This document shows positions 50,011 to 58,962 of a DNA stretch of 64,000 nucleotides, one piece after another. The notes beneath the pieces were generated by a model, which ran no database searches, was not told where the DNA came from, and saw nothing but the letters and a program-made list of their open reading frames with translations. The position numbers and the translations under genes were made by a program. The stretch comes from Flammeovirgaceae bacterium UBA2366 (GTDB taxonomy: Bacteria > Bacteroidota > Bacteroidia > Cytophagales > Cyclobacteriaceae): the NCBI GenBank assembly GCA_002344065.1, contig DDTK01000012.1, positions 310,001-374,000 on the forward strand, read 5' to 3'. Each line of letters opens with the position of its first letter. The stretch's first letter is position 1.

Positions 50011-51651
50011 ATGAAAACAGCCGATCTTTACATAAGAGTAAGTACCGATGAACAGGCCGACAAAGGGTACTCCCAGCGGGGTCAGGAGGAGCTGCTTCGC
50101 AGGTATTGCGACATCAACAAACTGACGGTACGAAAGGTGATCTATGAGGATCATTCAGCCAAAACGTTTGATCGTCCTGAATGGCAAAAATACCTGAGCA
50201 ACCTTCGTAAACATAGAGGACAGAGTGACCTTGTGCTCTTCTTGAAATGGGATCGGTTCAGCCGGAATGCCGGTGATGCCTACCAGATGATAAATATCCT
50301 GCGCAAGCTTGGCGTGGAACCGCAGGCCATTGAACAGCCCCTTGACTTGTCCATCCCTGAAAATAAACTGATGCTGGCATTTTACCTGGCAACGCCCGAG
50401 GTGGAAAATGACAGGCGTGCATTGAATGTAATTCATGGTATGCGCCGGGCCAAAAAAGAAGGTCGTTACATGGGACATGCCCCGGTAGGGTATGCCAACA
50501 GGACGGATGAATCGGGTAGAAAATTGATTGAACCAATAGAGCCAATGGCGGGCGTAATCCGCTGGTCATTTGAGAAGATTGCTGAAGGTGTATTCAATAC
50601 TGAACAAGTCTACAAGATGGCAAAGGATAAAGGTTTTAAAGGTGCAAAAAGCTTGTTTTGGACTGCTATCCGCAATCCGGTGTATTGTGGCAAAATAGAA
50701 CTCCCCAAATACAAAGAAGAAGAGGAGCGTCTGATCAAAGGACAACATGAACCCCTTATATCGGACGCGCTATACTACCAAGTGCAAGATGTTTTGGATG
50801 GTCGGAAAAGGGGAAAATACCGACTTAAGGTGGCATCCAATGAAACCATGCCGCTACGAGGATTTTTGATTTGTCCCCAGTGCGGCAAGCTTCTTACAGG
50901 TAGCAAATCCAAAGGCAACACAAAATATTATTCCTATTACCATTGCTTTGATGGATGCACCTGCCGCTTCCGTGCGGACAAGGTGAATGACGTTTTTGTC
51001 AAGGAGCTAAGCAAATACATTCCACGTTCTGAGGTTGCGGATGTCTACAAGATCACACTCATTGAGTCATGGAACACCCAGACAAGTCATTTGCGAAATG
51101 GTCACAAGCAACTGTTATCGCAGATCAGAGAACTGGAAGACAAACTTTCTTACATCCGTGATTTACTTTCATCAAGGCAGCTTCCCCCTGAAGACTTCCG
51201 GGAAATGAAGACCGAGTATACAACCAAATTGGAGAAGCTAGAGGCAAAGCTGAGTGCAACTGAGAATGATAACGTAAGCATTGATGGCCTGCTCGACAAA
51301 GGCGTGAAGAATCTTTTGGTATTGGACACGATCTACAATGACGGAGGTATCGAAAAGAAGCGCGAAGTGATTAGTTCGATGTATCCAGAAAAGTTGACTT
51401 TTGACGGAACGTTACTTCGAACTACCCGCGTCAACGAGGCGGTACGATTTATTTATATGATTGACAGTGAGTTAGGCCAAAATAAAAACAGGACAAATCT
51501 GAAAAATTCAAACTTGTCCTGTCAAGTCGGGGTGGCCAGATTCGAACTGACGACCTCTTGGTCCCAAACCAAGCGCGATACCGGGCTACGCTACACCCCG
51601 AACGTTAAAAGAAGGCGCAAAGATATACTTAATCTTTTAAGCACCAAGTGA
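50011..51651 (+). CDS. Large serine recombinase, frame running into tRNA-Pro
   Basis: A 546-aa resolvase/integrase-type recombinase. The catalytic Ser is in LYIRVSTDEQ. Helix and active-site Arg region: WDRFSRNAGDAYQMI, then a recombinase domain (GHAPVGYANRTDESG), a zinc ribbon (ICPQCGKLLTGS with Cys pairs), and a coiled coil near residues 350-430. The expected C-terminus is near ELGQNKNRTN; from there the reading frame continues antisense through the tRNA-Pro terminator and gene and ends at 51651. The start at 50011 is used; a GTG at 49963 would overlap the small gene. It is probably the integrase of an element that targeted the tRNA. Confidence 0.88.
   Translation: MKTADLYIRVSTDEQADKGYSQRGQEELLRRYCDINKLTVRKVIYEDHSAKTFDRPEWQKYLSNLRKHRGQSDLVLFLKWDRFSRNAGDAYQMINILRKLGVEPQAIEQPLDLSIPENKLMLAFYLATPEVENDRRALNVIHGMRRAKKEGRYMGHAPVGYANRTDESGRKLIEPIEPMAGVIRWSFEKIAEGVFNTEQVYKMAKDKGFKGAKSLFWTAIRNPVYCGKIELPKYKEEEERLIKGQHEPLISDALYYQVQDVLDGRKRGKYRLKVASNETMPLRGFLICPQCGKLLTGSKSKGNTKYYSYYHCFDGCTCRFRADKVNDVFVKELSKYIPRSEVADVYKITLIESWNTQTSHLRNGHKQLLSQIRELEDKLSYIRDLLSSRQLPPEDFREMKTEYTTKLEKLEAKLSATENDNVSIDGLLDKGVKNLLVLDTIYNDGGIEKKREVISSMYPEKLTFDGTLLRTTRVNEAVRFIYMIDSELGQNKNRTNLKNSNLSCQVGVARFELTTSWSQTKRDTGLRYTPNVKRRRKDILNLLSTK
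51488..51522 (-). terminator. Terminator of the tRNA operon
   Basis: On the minus strand, stem ACAGGACAA/TTGTCCTGT (9 bp) is followed by TTTTTATTTT, a strong intrinsic terminator directly after tRNA-Pro. It lies inside the recombinase reading frame of the other strand. Confidence 0.8.
51527..51600 (-). tRNA. tRNA-Pro (anticodon TGG)
   Basis: 74 nt, reads CGGGGTGTAGCGTAGCCCGG at the 5' end. Anticodon stem CTTGG/CCAAG with loop TTTGGGA, anticodon TGG. T arm GTTCGAAT. Acceptor ends pair (CGGGGTG with CACCCCG). First of three tRNAs on the minus strand; the recombinase frame overlaps it in antisense. Confidence 0.95.
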
Positions 51652-51722
51652 TCCGACAGGGACTCGAACCCCGAACCTGCTGCTTAGAAGGCAGCTGCTC
51701 TATCCAGTTGAGCTATCGGACC
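51649..51722 (-). tRNA. tRNA-Arg (anticodon TCT)
   Basis: 74 nt. Acceptor GGTCCGA pairs with TCGGATC (one G-T pair), discriminator A. Anticodon stem GCTGC/GCAGC with loop CTTCTAA, anticodon TCT. T arm GTTCGAGT. Confidence 0.95.
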
Positions 51723-51731
51723 AATAATTCA

Positions 51732-51757
51732 AAAGCCCTGCATCAATACAGGGCTTT
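51732..51757 (-). terminator. Hairpin between tRNA-Ser and tRNA-Arg
   Basis: A 9-bp stem AAAGCCCTG/CAGGGCTTT with an 8-nt loop. On the minus strand it follows tRNA-Ser. A short T-run makes it a weak terminator or a processing hairpin. Confidence 0.55.
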
Positions 51758-51847
<90 letters not shown>

Positions 51848-51870
51848 TGGTGGTTTAATATCGTCATTTT

Positions 51871-51963
51871 CAACTGGGCACACTTTATTGTGTGCGACAG
51901 TTTATCCCGCCTCAGGCGGATGGTTTCAGCCCTGCCTACCGGCAGACACTCACCCACCTCTCC
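51871..51963 (-). pseudogene. tRNA-Ser relic with two palindromic inserts
   Basis: On the minus strand the start GGAGAGGTGGGTGAGTG is identical to the intact tRNA-Ser beside it. Then a palindromic insert CTGCCGGTAGGCAG (+ strand 51932-51945) sits in the D-loop region. GCTGAAACCA follows, then a second insert CCGCCTGAGGCGG (+ strand 51907-51919) replaces the 5' half of the anticodon arm. The remnant ATAAACTGTCG and a changed variable arm follow. The T arm and 3' acceptor are missing, so no tRNA can form. Confidence 0.8.
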
Positions 51964-52095
51964 TGACTAAAAAAGAATTGCAAATATAAAGGATGTGCAG
52001 AAACTCCCTAAAAAATCATCCTAAAGAAATCAAAAAGCCACATTACGCTTACAGTGGTGGCTTGCACCAAACCTAGCTTCGTTGTTACTTGCAGC

Positions 52096-53064
52096 GTGAG
52101 CTGGTATCGCACGTTAGGCACATCTGAAATCATTTTTATAGCACTTTTTATAGTGCTCTACACGGTTTACCTGATTCGAATAATAAGGATTGCCAAATCC
52201 CTGCGAACACCCTTTGCTACTGTATTCATCAAACTATTCCTGCGGACTGCTGTATTTGCTCTTTTGATTGTTGCCCTGCTGGGGCCATCCTTTGGGGCAG
52301 CCAAACGGGAAGTTCAATCCGTTGGGAAGGATATTATGATTTGTGTGGATCTTTCGAAATCCATGGATGCCTTTGATATAACCCCTACCCGGCTGGAGAA
52401 AGTGAAGTACGAGATGAAGAAAATCGTTCAGGCATTCAACTCCGACCGCATCGGCATCATCATCTTTTCTTCTGAAGCCTTCATGCAATGCCCCCTTACC
52501 TACGACCAAAATGCACTAAATCTGTTTATCGAAACCATGAACACCAACCTGGTGCCTTCTTCGGGTACTGATTTTGCTCCGCCCCTGCGAATGGCCATGG
52601 AAAAACTGGAAAATGATAACGTGCGGCTTTCGCAGACAACGTCAAAGGTGATTGTGCTCATCAGCGATGGAGAAGACTTTGGAGAAGAAACCAACACCAT
52701 AGCACAACAAATTGAATCGAAAGGCTATAAACTATTTACCTTGGGTGTGGGCACTGAAGAAGGCGGACGGATTCGTGCAGGAACAGGCTATCGCACCGAC
52801 CGGCAGGGAAACGTTGTGGTGACAAAACTCAACTCAAAGGCCCTGCAATCGCTGGCCAGCAAAACCGGTGGGCACTACTTTGAAATCAACGAGAACCGAA
52901 ACGATGTGGCACGCATGATCAACACGATTAATACCATTGAAGGCGAATTGATGGACGCACGCCTGATCGATGTTTCGGCAAATAAATATTTCTATTTTTT
53001 ATTAATGGCTGTAATTTTACTGGCCGTTGATGTGTTGGTACATATACGGACCATTCGGATATGA
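52096..53064 (+). CDS. batB: BatB-type VWA-domain aerotolerance protein
   Basis: About 322 aa. Two N-terminal membrane spans (residues about 10-27 and 43-62), then a von Willebrand A domain with MIDAS DLSKSMDAFD, and later SSGTDFAPPLRM (T) and LISDGEDFGEE (D). A C-terminal span lies near residues 296-315. Part of the Bat (Bacteroides aerotolerance) family. The GTG at 52096 fits the family start SWYRTLGTSE; longer starts add non-homologous codons. The stop overlaps the next gene (ATGA). BatA is not seen just upstream. Confidence 0.87.
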   Translation: MSWYRTLGTSEIIFIALFIVLYTVYLIRIIRIAKSLRTPFATVFIKLFLRTAVFALLIVALLGPSFGAAKREVQSVGKDIMICVDLSKSMDAFDITPTRLEKVKYEMKKIVQAFNSDRIGIIIFSSEAFMQCPLTYDQNALNLFIETMNTNLVPSSGTDFAPPLRMAMEKLENDNVRLSQTTSKVIVLISDGEDFGEETNTIAQQIESKGYKLFTLGVGTEEGGRIRAGTGYRTDRQGNVVVTKLNSKALQSLASKTGGHYFEINENRNDVARMINTINTIEGELMDARLIDVSANKYFYFLLMAVILLAVDVLVHIRTIRI

Positions 53065-53888
53065 AGATCAGTATACTGTTTTTAACGCTTGCTCTTATAC
53101 TCACCGACCCTGCAAAGATTGGAAAGATCAACCGTGTTAAAGAAGAAGCAAAAAAGGCTTACCTGGCGGGTGATTACGAAACAGCGGCAGCGAAATACAA
53201 ATACCTGACGGACTCACTGGCCGTGACTGAAGAAGAGGTATTACTTAACCTGGCTAATGCTTATTTCGAATTAAATGATACCACAGCAGCCATTTCACAG
53301 TACCAAAGTCTAACCGCGAGTTCAAATAAAAAAATACGCTCATTAGCACAGCAACAATTAGGTGTTGCCCGTAACAAGCAAGCCAAATTTGAAGAAGCGC
53401 TGAATCATTTTAAGGAAGCCATTAAAGCAGATCCTGCCAACAATGATGCCCGCTACAATTACGAACTGCTGAAGCGTAAACTTGACGAGCAGAAAAAACA
53501 GGAACAACAGCAGAAAGATCAGAATAAAGATCAGCAACAAAACGATAAGCAAAAACAAGATCAGCAGAAAAAAGAAGATCAAAAGAAAGAGCAGGAGAAA
53601 AAGGAACAAGACAAAAAAGACGAACAGAAAAAGGACGAATCAGGAAAGCCTGATCAGCAGAAAGAAAACGAACAAAAAGAACAGCAACAAAATCAGGAAC
53701 AACAATCCGAAAAGGATCAGGAGAAAAAGGACACCCCTCCTTCTTCCGAAAAGTTACAGCAAATGAAAATCAGTCAGGAAGCCGCCAATAAAATTCTGGA
53801 AGCCATGCGAAACCAGGAAGTTCAATACCTGCAACAAAATAAAAGAAAAGCAACGCAGCCCAAGGATAAAAACAAACCAGACTGGTAA
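53061..53888 (+). CDS. batC: BatC-type TPR protein with Gln/Lys-rich tail
   Basis: 275 aa. N-terminal signal-like segment (MKISILFLTLALILTDP), then TPR repeats around residues 28-130 (AYLAGDYETAAAKYKYLTDS; NHFKEAIKADPANNDARYNY), then a long Q/K/D/E-rich coiled coil from 138 to 220. In this phylum the gene after batB encodes such a TPR protein. It overlaps batB by 4 bp. Confidence 0.85.
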   Translation: MKISILFLTLALILTDPAKIGKINRVKEEAKKAYLAGDYETAAAKYKYLTDSLAVTEEEVLLNLANAYFELNDTTAAISQYQSLTASSNKKIRSLAQQQLGVARNKQAKFEEALNHFKEAIKADPANNDARYNYELLKRKLDEQKKQEQQQKDQNKDQQQNDKQKQDQQKKEDQKKEQEKKEQDKKDEQKKDESGKPDQQKENEQKEQQQNQEQQSEKDQEKKDTPPSSEKLQQMKISQEAANKILEAMRNQEVQYLQQNKRKATQPKDKNKPDW

Positions 53889-53941
53889 ACAGACAAAAGA
53901 TACAAGACATAAGTAAGAAATTGGAAATACAACACACTAAC

Positions 53942-55120
53942 ATGAAAGAAGTATATATCATCTCAGCCGTTCGTACACCCATAGGAAGTTTTGGAGGAAG
54001 CCTCGCCTCTGTTTCTGCTGTTCAACTTGGCGCAACAGCGGTGAAGGGTGCAATGCAAAAAGCAGGCATTGATCCAAAACTGGTTCAGGAAATTTTTATC
54101 GGAAACGTAATTTCCTCCGGGTTACAACAGGCACCCGCTACGCAAGTAGCCGTAGCCGCAGGATTGGGCTATGAAATCCCATGTACCTTAATTAATAAAG
54201 TATGTGCTTCAGGAATGAAAGCTGTTATGATTGGCGCACAGTCCATCATGCTGGGCCAAAATGATGTAGTTGTTGCAGGCGGCATGGAAAGCATGTCAAA
54301 TATTCCCTACTATCTGTTAAAGGCACGTTATGGCTATCGTTATGGCAATGGAGAAGTAGTAGACGGGCTGACTTACGATGGCCTGACCGATGTATACAAT
54401 CATTGTGCAATGGGTGTGTGTGCCGATAACACAGCCAAAGAGATGAACATCTCCCGTCAGGATCAGGATAACTACGCCATTAATTCCTACAAGCGCGCTG
54501 CGGCTGCCTGGGCTGCCGGAAAATTCAAAAATGAAGTAGTCCCTGTTGAAATAACCGATAGAAAAGGAAATGTGACATTGTTTGCCGAAGACGAAGAATA
54601 CAAGAACGTGAATTTCGATAAGATACCCGGCCTGCGCGCTGTATTCACGAAGGACGGAACCGTAACAGCCGCTAATGCATCTACTATTAATGATGGAGCC
54701 TCTGCCCTTGTGCTGATGAGCAAAGAGAAAGCCGTTGAACTTGGTTTAAAACCCATCGCTAAAATCCGTGGGTTTGGTGATGCTGCTCAGGATCCGATGT
54801 GGTTCACTACTACTCCCTCATTGGCTATTCCTAAGGCTATCCACCATGCAGGCATTAACGCAAAAGATGTTGATTATTACGAAATCAATGAAGCCTTCTC
54901 AGCGGTTGCTATCGCCAACAACATCAAACTGGGGCTCGATCCTGAAAAGGTGAATGTTAACGGAGGTGCTGTTGCCATCGGCCATCCACTGGGTGCATCC
55001 GGTGCAAGAATTATCACCACACTGATCAATGTGCTTAAACAAAACAACGAAACAATAGGTGTGGCGGGTATTTGCAACGGTGGCGGTGGCGCTTCGGCCA
55101 TTGTTATTGAAAATGCCTGA
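53942..55120 (+). CDS. Acetyl-CoA acetyltransferase (thiolase)
   Basis: 392 aa, biosynthetic or degradative thiolase. Nucleophile Cys in NKVCASGMKAV (near residue 88), catalytic His in GGAVAIGHPLGASGARI, and second Cys in GICNGGGGASA. Condenses or cleaves acetoacetyl-CoA. The start at 53942 (MKEVYIISAVRTPIG) is preferred over one 21 bp earlier, because the first strand begins there. Monocistronic. Confidence 0.95.
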   Translation: MKEVYIISAVRTPIGSFGGSLASVSAVQLGATAVKGAMQKAGIDPKLVQEIFIGNVISSGLQQAPATQVAVAAGLGYEIPCTLINKVCASGMKAVMIGAQSIMLGQNDVVVAGGMESMSNIPYYLLKARYGYRYGNGEVVDGLTYDGLTDVYNHCAMGVCADNTAKEMNISRQDQDNYAINSYKRAAAAWAAGKFKNEVVPVEITDRKGNVTLFAEDEEYKNVNFDKIPGLRAVFTKDGTVTAANASTINDGASALVLMSKEKAVELGLKPIAKIRGFGDAAQDPMWFTTTPSLAIPKAIHHAGINAKDVDYYEINEAFSAVAIANNIKLGLDPEKVNVNGGAVAIGHPLGASGARIITTLINVLKQNNETIGVAGICNGGGGASAIVIENA

Positions 55121-55199
55121 TCGATCCGTACTATATTTTTTGAGTTGCAATAAACGGTAACAAAGTGCCGTTTAAAGAGCATCCCAAATTCCGCATAAC

Positions 55200-56504
55200 A
55201 TGATTCGCAAAGCATTATCTATTTTGTTTATCATTCCGTTGATTGCTTCTGCTCAGCGTGAAGTGCGCACGTATTACGATGCATCACGTACACAAATTCA
55301 GGAAATATATGCCGTAGCCCTTGATGACAATGAAAAGATTGTGGGCAAATATCAGCGCTTTTTCCCGGATGGGAAACTGGCCATAGACGGCACCTTCAAC
55401 AATGGTAAAAAGTCAGGTGAATTTATGGAATACCATGACACCGGGCAGCCTGCGAGAAAACTGGTGTATGTAAACGGTATGCGTCATGGTCCGGTTGAAG
55501 TATATGACGAGGCCGGAAAAAAAGTACAGCGCGCGTATTATCAAAACGATATTCTGGTAGATAGTGTGCAGTCGTACTACGACAATGGTGTGATGAAAAG
55601 TGAAACGGTTTTTAAAAAAGGAAAACCCGATGGCGTGGTTCGTGAGTACTATAGTAATGGAAACTTGAAAAGCGAAATCAACTACCTGAATGGAAAACCT
55701 AACGGCATCACCCGCTATTTCTATGAAACGGGCACGGTAGAGAAAGAAGCAAATTATAAGAATGGGATACTTACCGGCTTCCTAAAAACATACTACTTAA
55801 ACGGACAACTGGAAACCGTTTCCACTATGGAGGAAGGTGCGAAAAATGGGTCCTTTAAAAATTACGATTCAGAAGGACATCTGGTGCTGGAAGGGTCATT
55901 CATGAACGGACTGCTTCATGGTGATAACGTTGCTTACTATGCCGATGGTACCGTTAAGCACCGCTTCAAGTATGTGGAGGGTCGAAAAACCGGAACCGGA
56001 TTAGTTTACCATGCTAACGGTAAATTAAAACTAAAAGAACAATCCTCACTTACAGGTAAAGATTGGGTAATCGATGAGTACTCAGCATCTGAAAAGAAGA
56101 TATCCTTGAAGCGCTTCCGCGACAATACTCCACACGGTATATGGATATTCTATCATAATGATGGCACAACAGAAAAGATAAAGGAGAATTACGAATCGGG
56201 GAAACTTTCAGGAATTCGTTATGAATACTATCCAAATGGAAAAACCCGACTGGAAGAAACCTATAAATTCAACCTGCTGAATGGACCATTTAAAACATGG
56301 TACGAAGACGGTACCCTCCAATCACAGGGCGAGTGCAAATCGCAGCGCAAGCATGGGCAGTTTACCGCATACTATCCCAATGGAAAGATCAAAGAACAGG
56401 GCGAGTATGTAGCCGACAAAAAACACAAAGAATGGAAGGAGTTTGACGAAGCAGGAAACCTGATCAAAACCTACATATTCAAAGCCGGTATTTTGGTTGA
56501 GTAA
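55200..56504 (+). CDS. MORN/YwqK-like repeat protein
   Basis: 434 aa, signal peptide (ALSILFIIPLIASAQ). About 15 MORN-like repeats of the YxNGxxxxExxYKNGxxxG type follow (e.g. YYSNGNLKSEINYLNGKPNG, TYYLNGQLETVSTMEEGAKN). Automatic pipelines often label such proteins YwqK-type antitoxins, but the function in Bacteroidota is unknown. No toxin gene is beside it, so I would not call it an antitoxin. Confidence 0.85.
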   Translation: MIRKALSILFIIPLIASAQREVRTYYDASRTQIQEIYAVALDDNEKIVGKYQRFFPDGKLAIDGTFNNGKKSGEFMEYHDTGQPARKLVYVNGMRHGPVEVYDEAGKKVQRAYYQNDILVDSVQSYYDNGVMKSETVFKKGKPDGVVREYYSNGNLKSEINYLNGKPNGITRYFYETGTVEKEANYKNGILTGFLKTYYLNGQLETVSTMEEGAKNGSFKNYDSEGHLVLEGSFMNGLLHGDNVAYYADGTVKHRFKYVEGRKTGTGLVYHANGKLKLKEQSSLTGKDWVIDEYSASEKKISLKRFRDNTPHGIWIFYHNDGTTEKIKENYESGKLSGIRYEYYPNGKTRLEETYKFNLLNGPFKTWYEDGTLQSQGECKSQRKHGQFTAYYPNGKIKEQGEYVADKKHKEWKEFDEAGNLIKTYIFKAGILVE

Positions 56505-56609
56505 TCCTTTTCGTCATTATTCATTAGTCATTGGTTATTCATCATTTTTTGTAAACCTCTATCAAATTTTCTAGTGGAAGATTAATTACTTTGCGCCTTT
56601 GTTCAACTT

Positions 56610-57563
56610 ATGGAGGCCATAAAAGAAACCAATTTTTCCTTCCCCGGGCAAACCGGTTTTTACCGTGGTAAGGTCCGCGATGTATATTACTTCGGCAACA
56701 TTATGGCCATGGTGGCCACCGACCGTATTTCAGCGTTCGATGTTGTATTGCCACGGGCTATTCCCGATAAAGGAAGAGTATTAAATCAAATTGCTGCTAA
56801 AAACCTGCTGGCTACAAAAGACCTGGTTCCCAATTGGGTTATTGAAACCCCCGACCCGAACGTTACCATTGGATTTACCTGCAAACCCTTTCCGGTAGAA
56901 ATGGTGGTTCGTGGCTACCTGGCAGGCCATGCATGGCGGGAATACCGTTCAGGCAAGCGAATGCTATGTGGCGTTCCGTTACCGGATGGTTTGAAAGAAA
57001 ATGACAAACTGCCCCACCCTATTATAACACCAACTACCAAAGCACATGAGGGGCACGATGAAGACATTTCCCGCGAGGAAATTTTAAAGCAAGGAATTGT
57101 CAGCAAGAAGGATTATACTCAATTGGAGGAATATACATTTACGCTCTTTGCGAAAGGATCGGCATTAGCGGCTGAGCGTGGCCTTATTCTTGTCGATACC
57201 AAATATGAATTTGGTAAACACAACGATACCATTTACCTGATTGACGAAGTGCATACGCCCGATTCTTCACGTTACTTTTATGCAACCGGCTATGCAGAGC
57301 GCCAGCAAAAAGGTGAAGCCCAGAAACAGCTATCCAAAGAATTTGTACGACAATGGCTTATTGAAAATGGATTTCAAGGTAAAGAAGGGCAACGGGTACC
57401 TGAAATGACCGACCAGGTAGTGACCTCCATTTCATCACGCTATAAGGAACTATTTCAACAGGTGACCGGCTCATCGTTGGAACCCATTGATTACAGCGCC
57501 ATTGAGCAAAGAATAGAACAAAGTATCCTTAATTCACTAAAATCCGTTAATTTAGGAGCCTGA
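56610..57563 (+). CDS. purC: SAICAR synthase (PurC)
   Basis: 317 aa. Converts CAIR plus aspartate to SAICAR in purine synthesis. Motifs: RGKVRDVYYF (ATP loop) near residue 20, TDRISAFDVVLP, MVVRGYLAGHAWREY, and LILVDTKYEFG. The length of about 300 aa matches the eukaryote- and Bacteroidota-type monofunctional enzyme. The AT-rich heptad repeats at about 56515-56550 lie in the gap before it. Confidence 0.96.
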   Translation: MEAIKETNFSFPGQTGFYRGKVRDVYYFGNIMAMVATDRISAFDVVLPRAIPDKGRVLNQIAAKNLLATKDLVPNWVIETPDPNVTIGFTCKPFPVEMVVRGYLAGHAWREYRSGKRMLCGVPLPDGLKENDKLPHPIITPTTKAHEGHDEDISREEILKQGIVSKKDYTQLEEYTFTLFAKGSALAAERGLILVDTKYEFGKHNDTIYLIDEVHTPDSSRYFYATGYAERQQKGEAQKQLSKEFVRQWLIENGFQGKEGQRVPEMTDQVVTSISSRYKELFQQVTGSSLEPIDYSAIEQRIEQSILNSLKSVNLGA

Positions 57564-57598
57564 TAAAAACGCAACTAACCGTTAATTAACCTCAAAAA

Positions 57599-57979
57599 AT
57601 GAAGTATACCATTGATAAGCAGGAAAAGTATTGCCTGATGCGCCTGCACGAAGAGAAGCTGGATTCAAGTGTGGCTCCCGGATTGAAGTCAGAATTGATA
57701 ACCCTTCATGCTGAAGGTGTTCGCAATATTGTTTTGGATTTGAGCGAAGTGAAGTATACCGACTCATCGGGTTTGAGTGCTCTTTTGGTAGGCAACCGGA
57801 TTATGCAGGAGGATGGTGGAGTATTTGTATTGGCGGCCCTGTCCGATCACACCTCTAAGCTTATCAAAATATCGCAACTTGACAGCGTGTTGAATATACT
57901 CCCTACCGTAGAAGAAGCCGTGGATACGGTATTCATGCATGAGATCGAAAAAGATCTGAAAAATACGGATGGAAATTAA
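57599..57979 (+). CDS. STAS-domain anti-sigma factor antagonist
   Basis: 126 aa. STAS fold with the phosphorylation site DLSEVKYTDSSGLSALL (Ser of DSSG), and VLAALSDHTSKLIKISQLDS. Acts as an anti-anti-sigma factor or scaffold that is switched by Ser phosphorylation. No kinase gene is nearby. Followed by a terminator. Confidence 0.9.
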   Translation: MKYTIDKQEKYCLMRLHEEKLDSSVAPGLKSELITLHAEGVRNIVLDLSEVKYTDSSGLSALLVGNRIMQEDGGVFVLAALSDHTSKLIKISQLDSVLNILPTVEEAVDTVFMHEIEKDLKNTDGN

Positions 57980-58000
57980 ATCATTATGGTAACGTATACC

Positions 58001-58035
58001 AGACCAAAACCCGCAAGGTTTTGGTCTTTTTATTT
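58001..58035 (+). terminator. Terminator after the STAS gene, overlapping the RNase Z leader
   Basis: Stem AGACCAAAACC/GGTTTTGGTCT (11 bp) with a CGCAA loop, then TTTTTATTT. It ends 9 bp before the RNase Z start at 58045. Confidence 0.85.
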
Positions 58036-58044
58036 AATAACCCG

Positions 58045-58962
58045 TTGAGCTTTAAAATTACCATACTCGGATCAAGCGGAGCAGTACCGGCATTCGGAAG
58101 ATTTCCGTCATCACAATTAATTGAAATCCAAAATCAGTTTTTTCTGGTAGACTGTGGTGAGGGAACCCAAATGCAGCTACTGCGCTATAATGGCAACCTG
58201 CATCGCATCAATCACATCTTTATTTCACACCTGCATGGCGACCATTACCTGGGTTTACTCGGACTGATCTTCACCATGCACCTGAACCATCGAACAAACG
58301 ACCTGCACATTTACAGTCATCGGGGTTTAGGTGAAATCATAACCACACAATTTCGATACTCGTTATCGGCACCACGGTTCAATATAATTCTGCATACTTT
58401 AACACCGGATAGACAAGAAGTTATTCTTGAAAATAACCAGCTTACAGTAACTACTATACCTTTAAAGCATAAGCTTGATTGTTCAGGGTTTCTTTTTCGT
58501 GAAAAGCCCAAGCCCCGAAGAATAGATAAAGATCGCATTCCAACCGACTTAAGCCTTCAACAGCTGGCAAGCCTAAAAACCGGTGCCGATATACTGGACA
58601 ATGAAGGAAATGTGCGCTATCGAAATGCAGCACTGACCCATGCCCCGCGTAAGTCAAGGAGCTATGCCTATTGTTCAGACACAGCATTTGACATCGACCT
58701 GATAAACCTAGTACAACAGGTAGATGTTTTGTACCATGAAGCTACCTTTATGGAATCGGAAAAAGATAAAGCGGAAGAAACCAAACACAGCACGGCTGCC
58801 CAGGCGGCTGAAATAGCTATAAAGGCGCATGTGGGTAAACTTCTGATCGGTCACTTTTCCGCTCGCTATAAAGAACTCGACCCGCTTTTAAATGAAGCCA
58901 GGTTTATTTTTAGAAACACCGAACTCGCGCTGGAAGGGCAAACCTTTACCATAGAAGAATGA
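58045..58962 (+). CDS. rnz: Ribonuclease Z (tRNase Z)
   Basis: About 305 aa, metallo-beta-lactamase fold. Matures the tRNA 3' end. HxHxDH motif in FISHLHGDHYLGL; metal residues in AYCSDTAFD, LYHEATFM and LIGHFSARY. The TTG at 58045 (then SFKITILGSSGAVPAFGRFP) is preferred over a TTG at 58021 that would lie inside the terminator stem. Overlaps the transporter gene by 4 bp. Confidence 0.9.
   Translation: MSFKITILGSSGAVPAFGRFPSSQLIEIQNQFFLVDCGEGTQMQLLRYNGNLHRINHIFISHLHGDHYLGLLGLIFTMHLNHRTNDLHIYSHRGLGEIITTQFRYSLSAPRFNIILHTLTPDRQEVILENNQLTVTTIPLKHKLDCSGFLFREKPKPRRIDKDRIPTDLSLQQLASLKTGADILDNEGNVRYRNAALTHAPRKSRSYAYCSDTAFDIDLINLVQQVDVLYHEATFMESEKDKAEETKHSTAAQAAEIAIKAHVGKLLIGHFSARYKELDPLLNEARFIFRNTELALEGQTFTIEE

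Noticed and set aside
53358..53766. Leu/Phe-rich and Lys/Arg-rich ORFs in other frames of batC
   Set aside because: They are shadows of the biased Gln/Lys-rich coding sequence.
55200..56504. Calling the MORN-like protein a YwqK antitoxin
   Set aside because: The repeats alone do not show antitoxin function and there is no toxin gene next to it.
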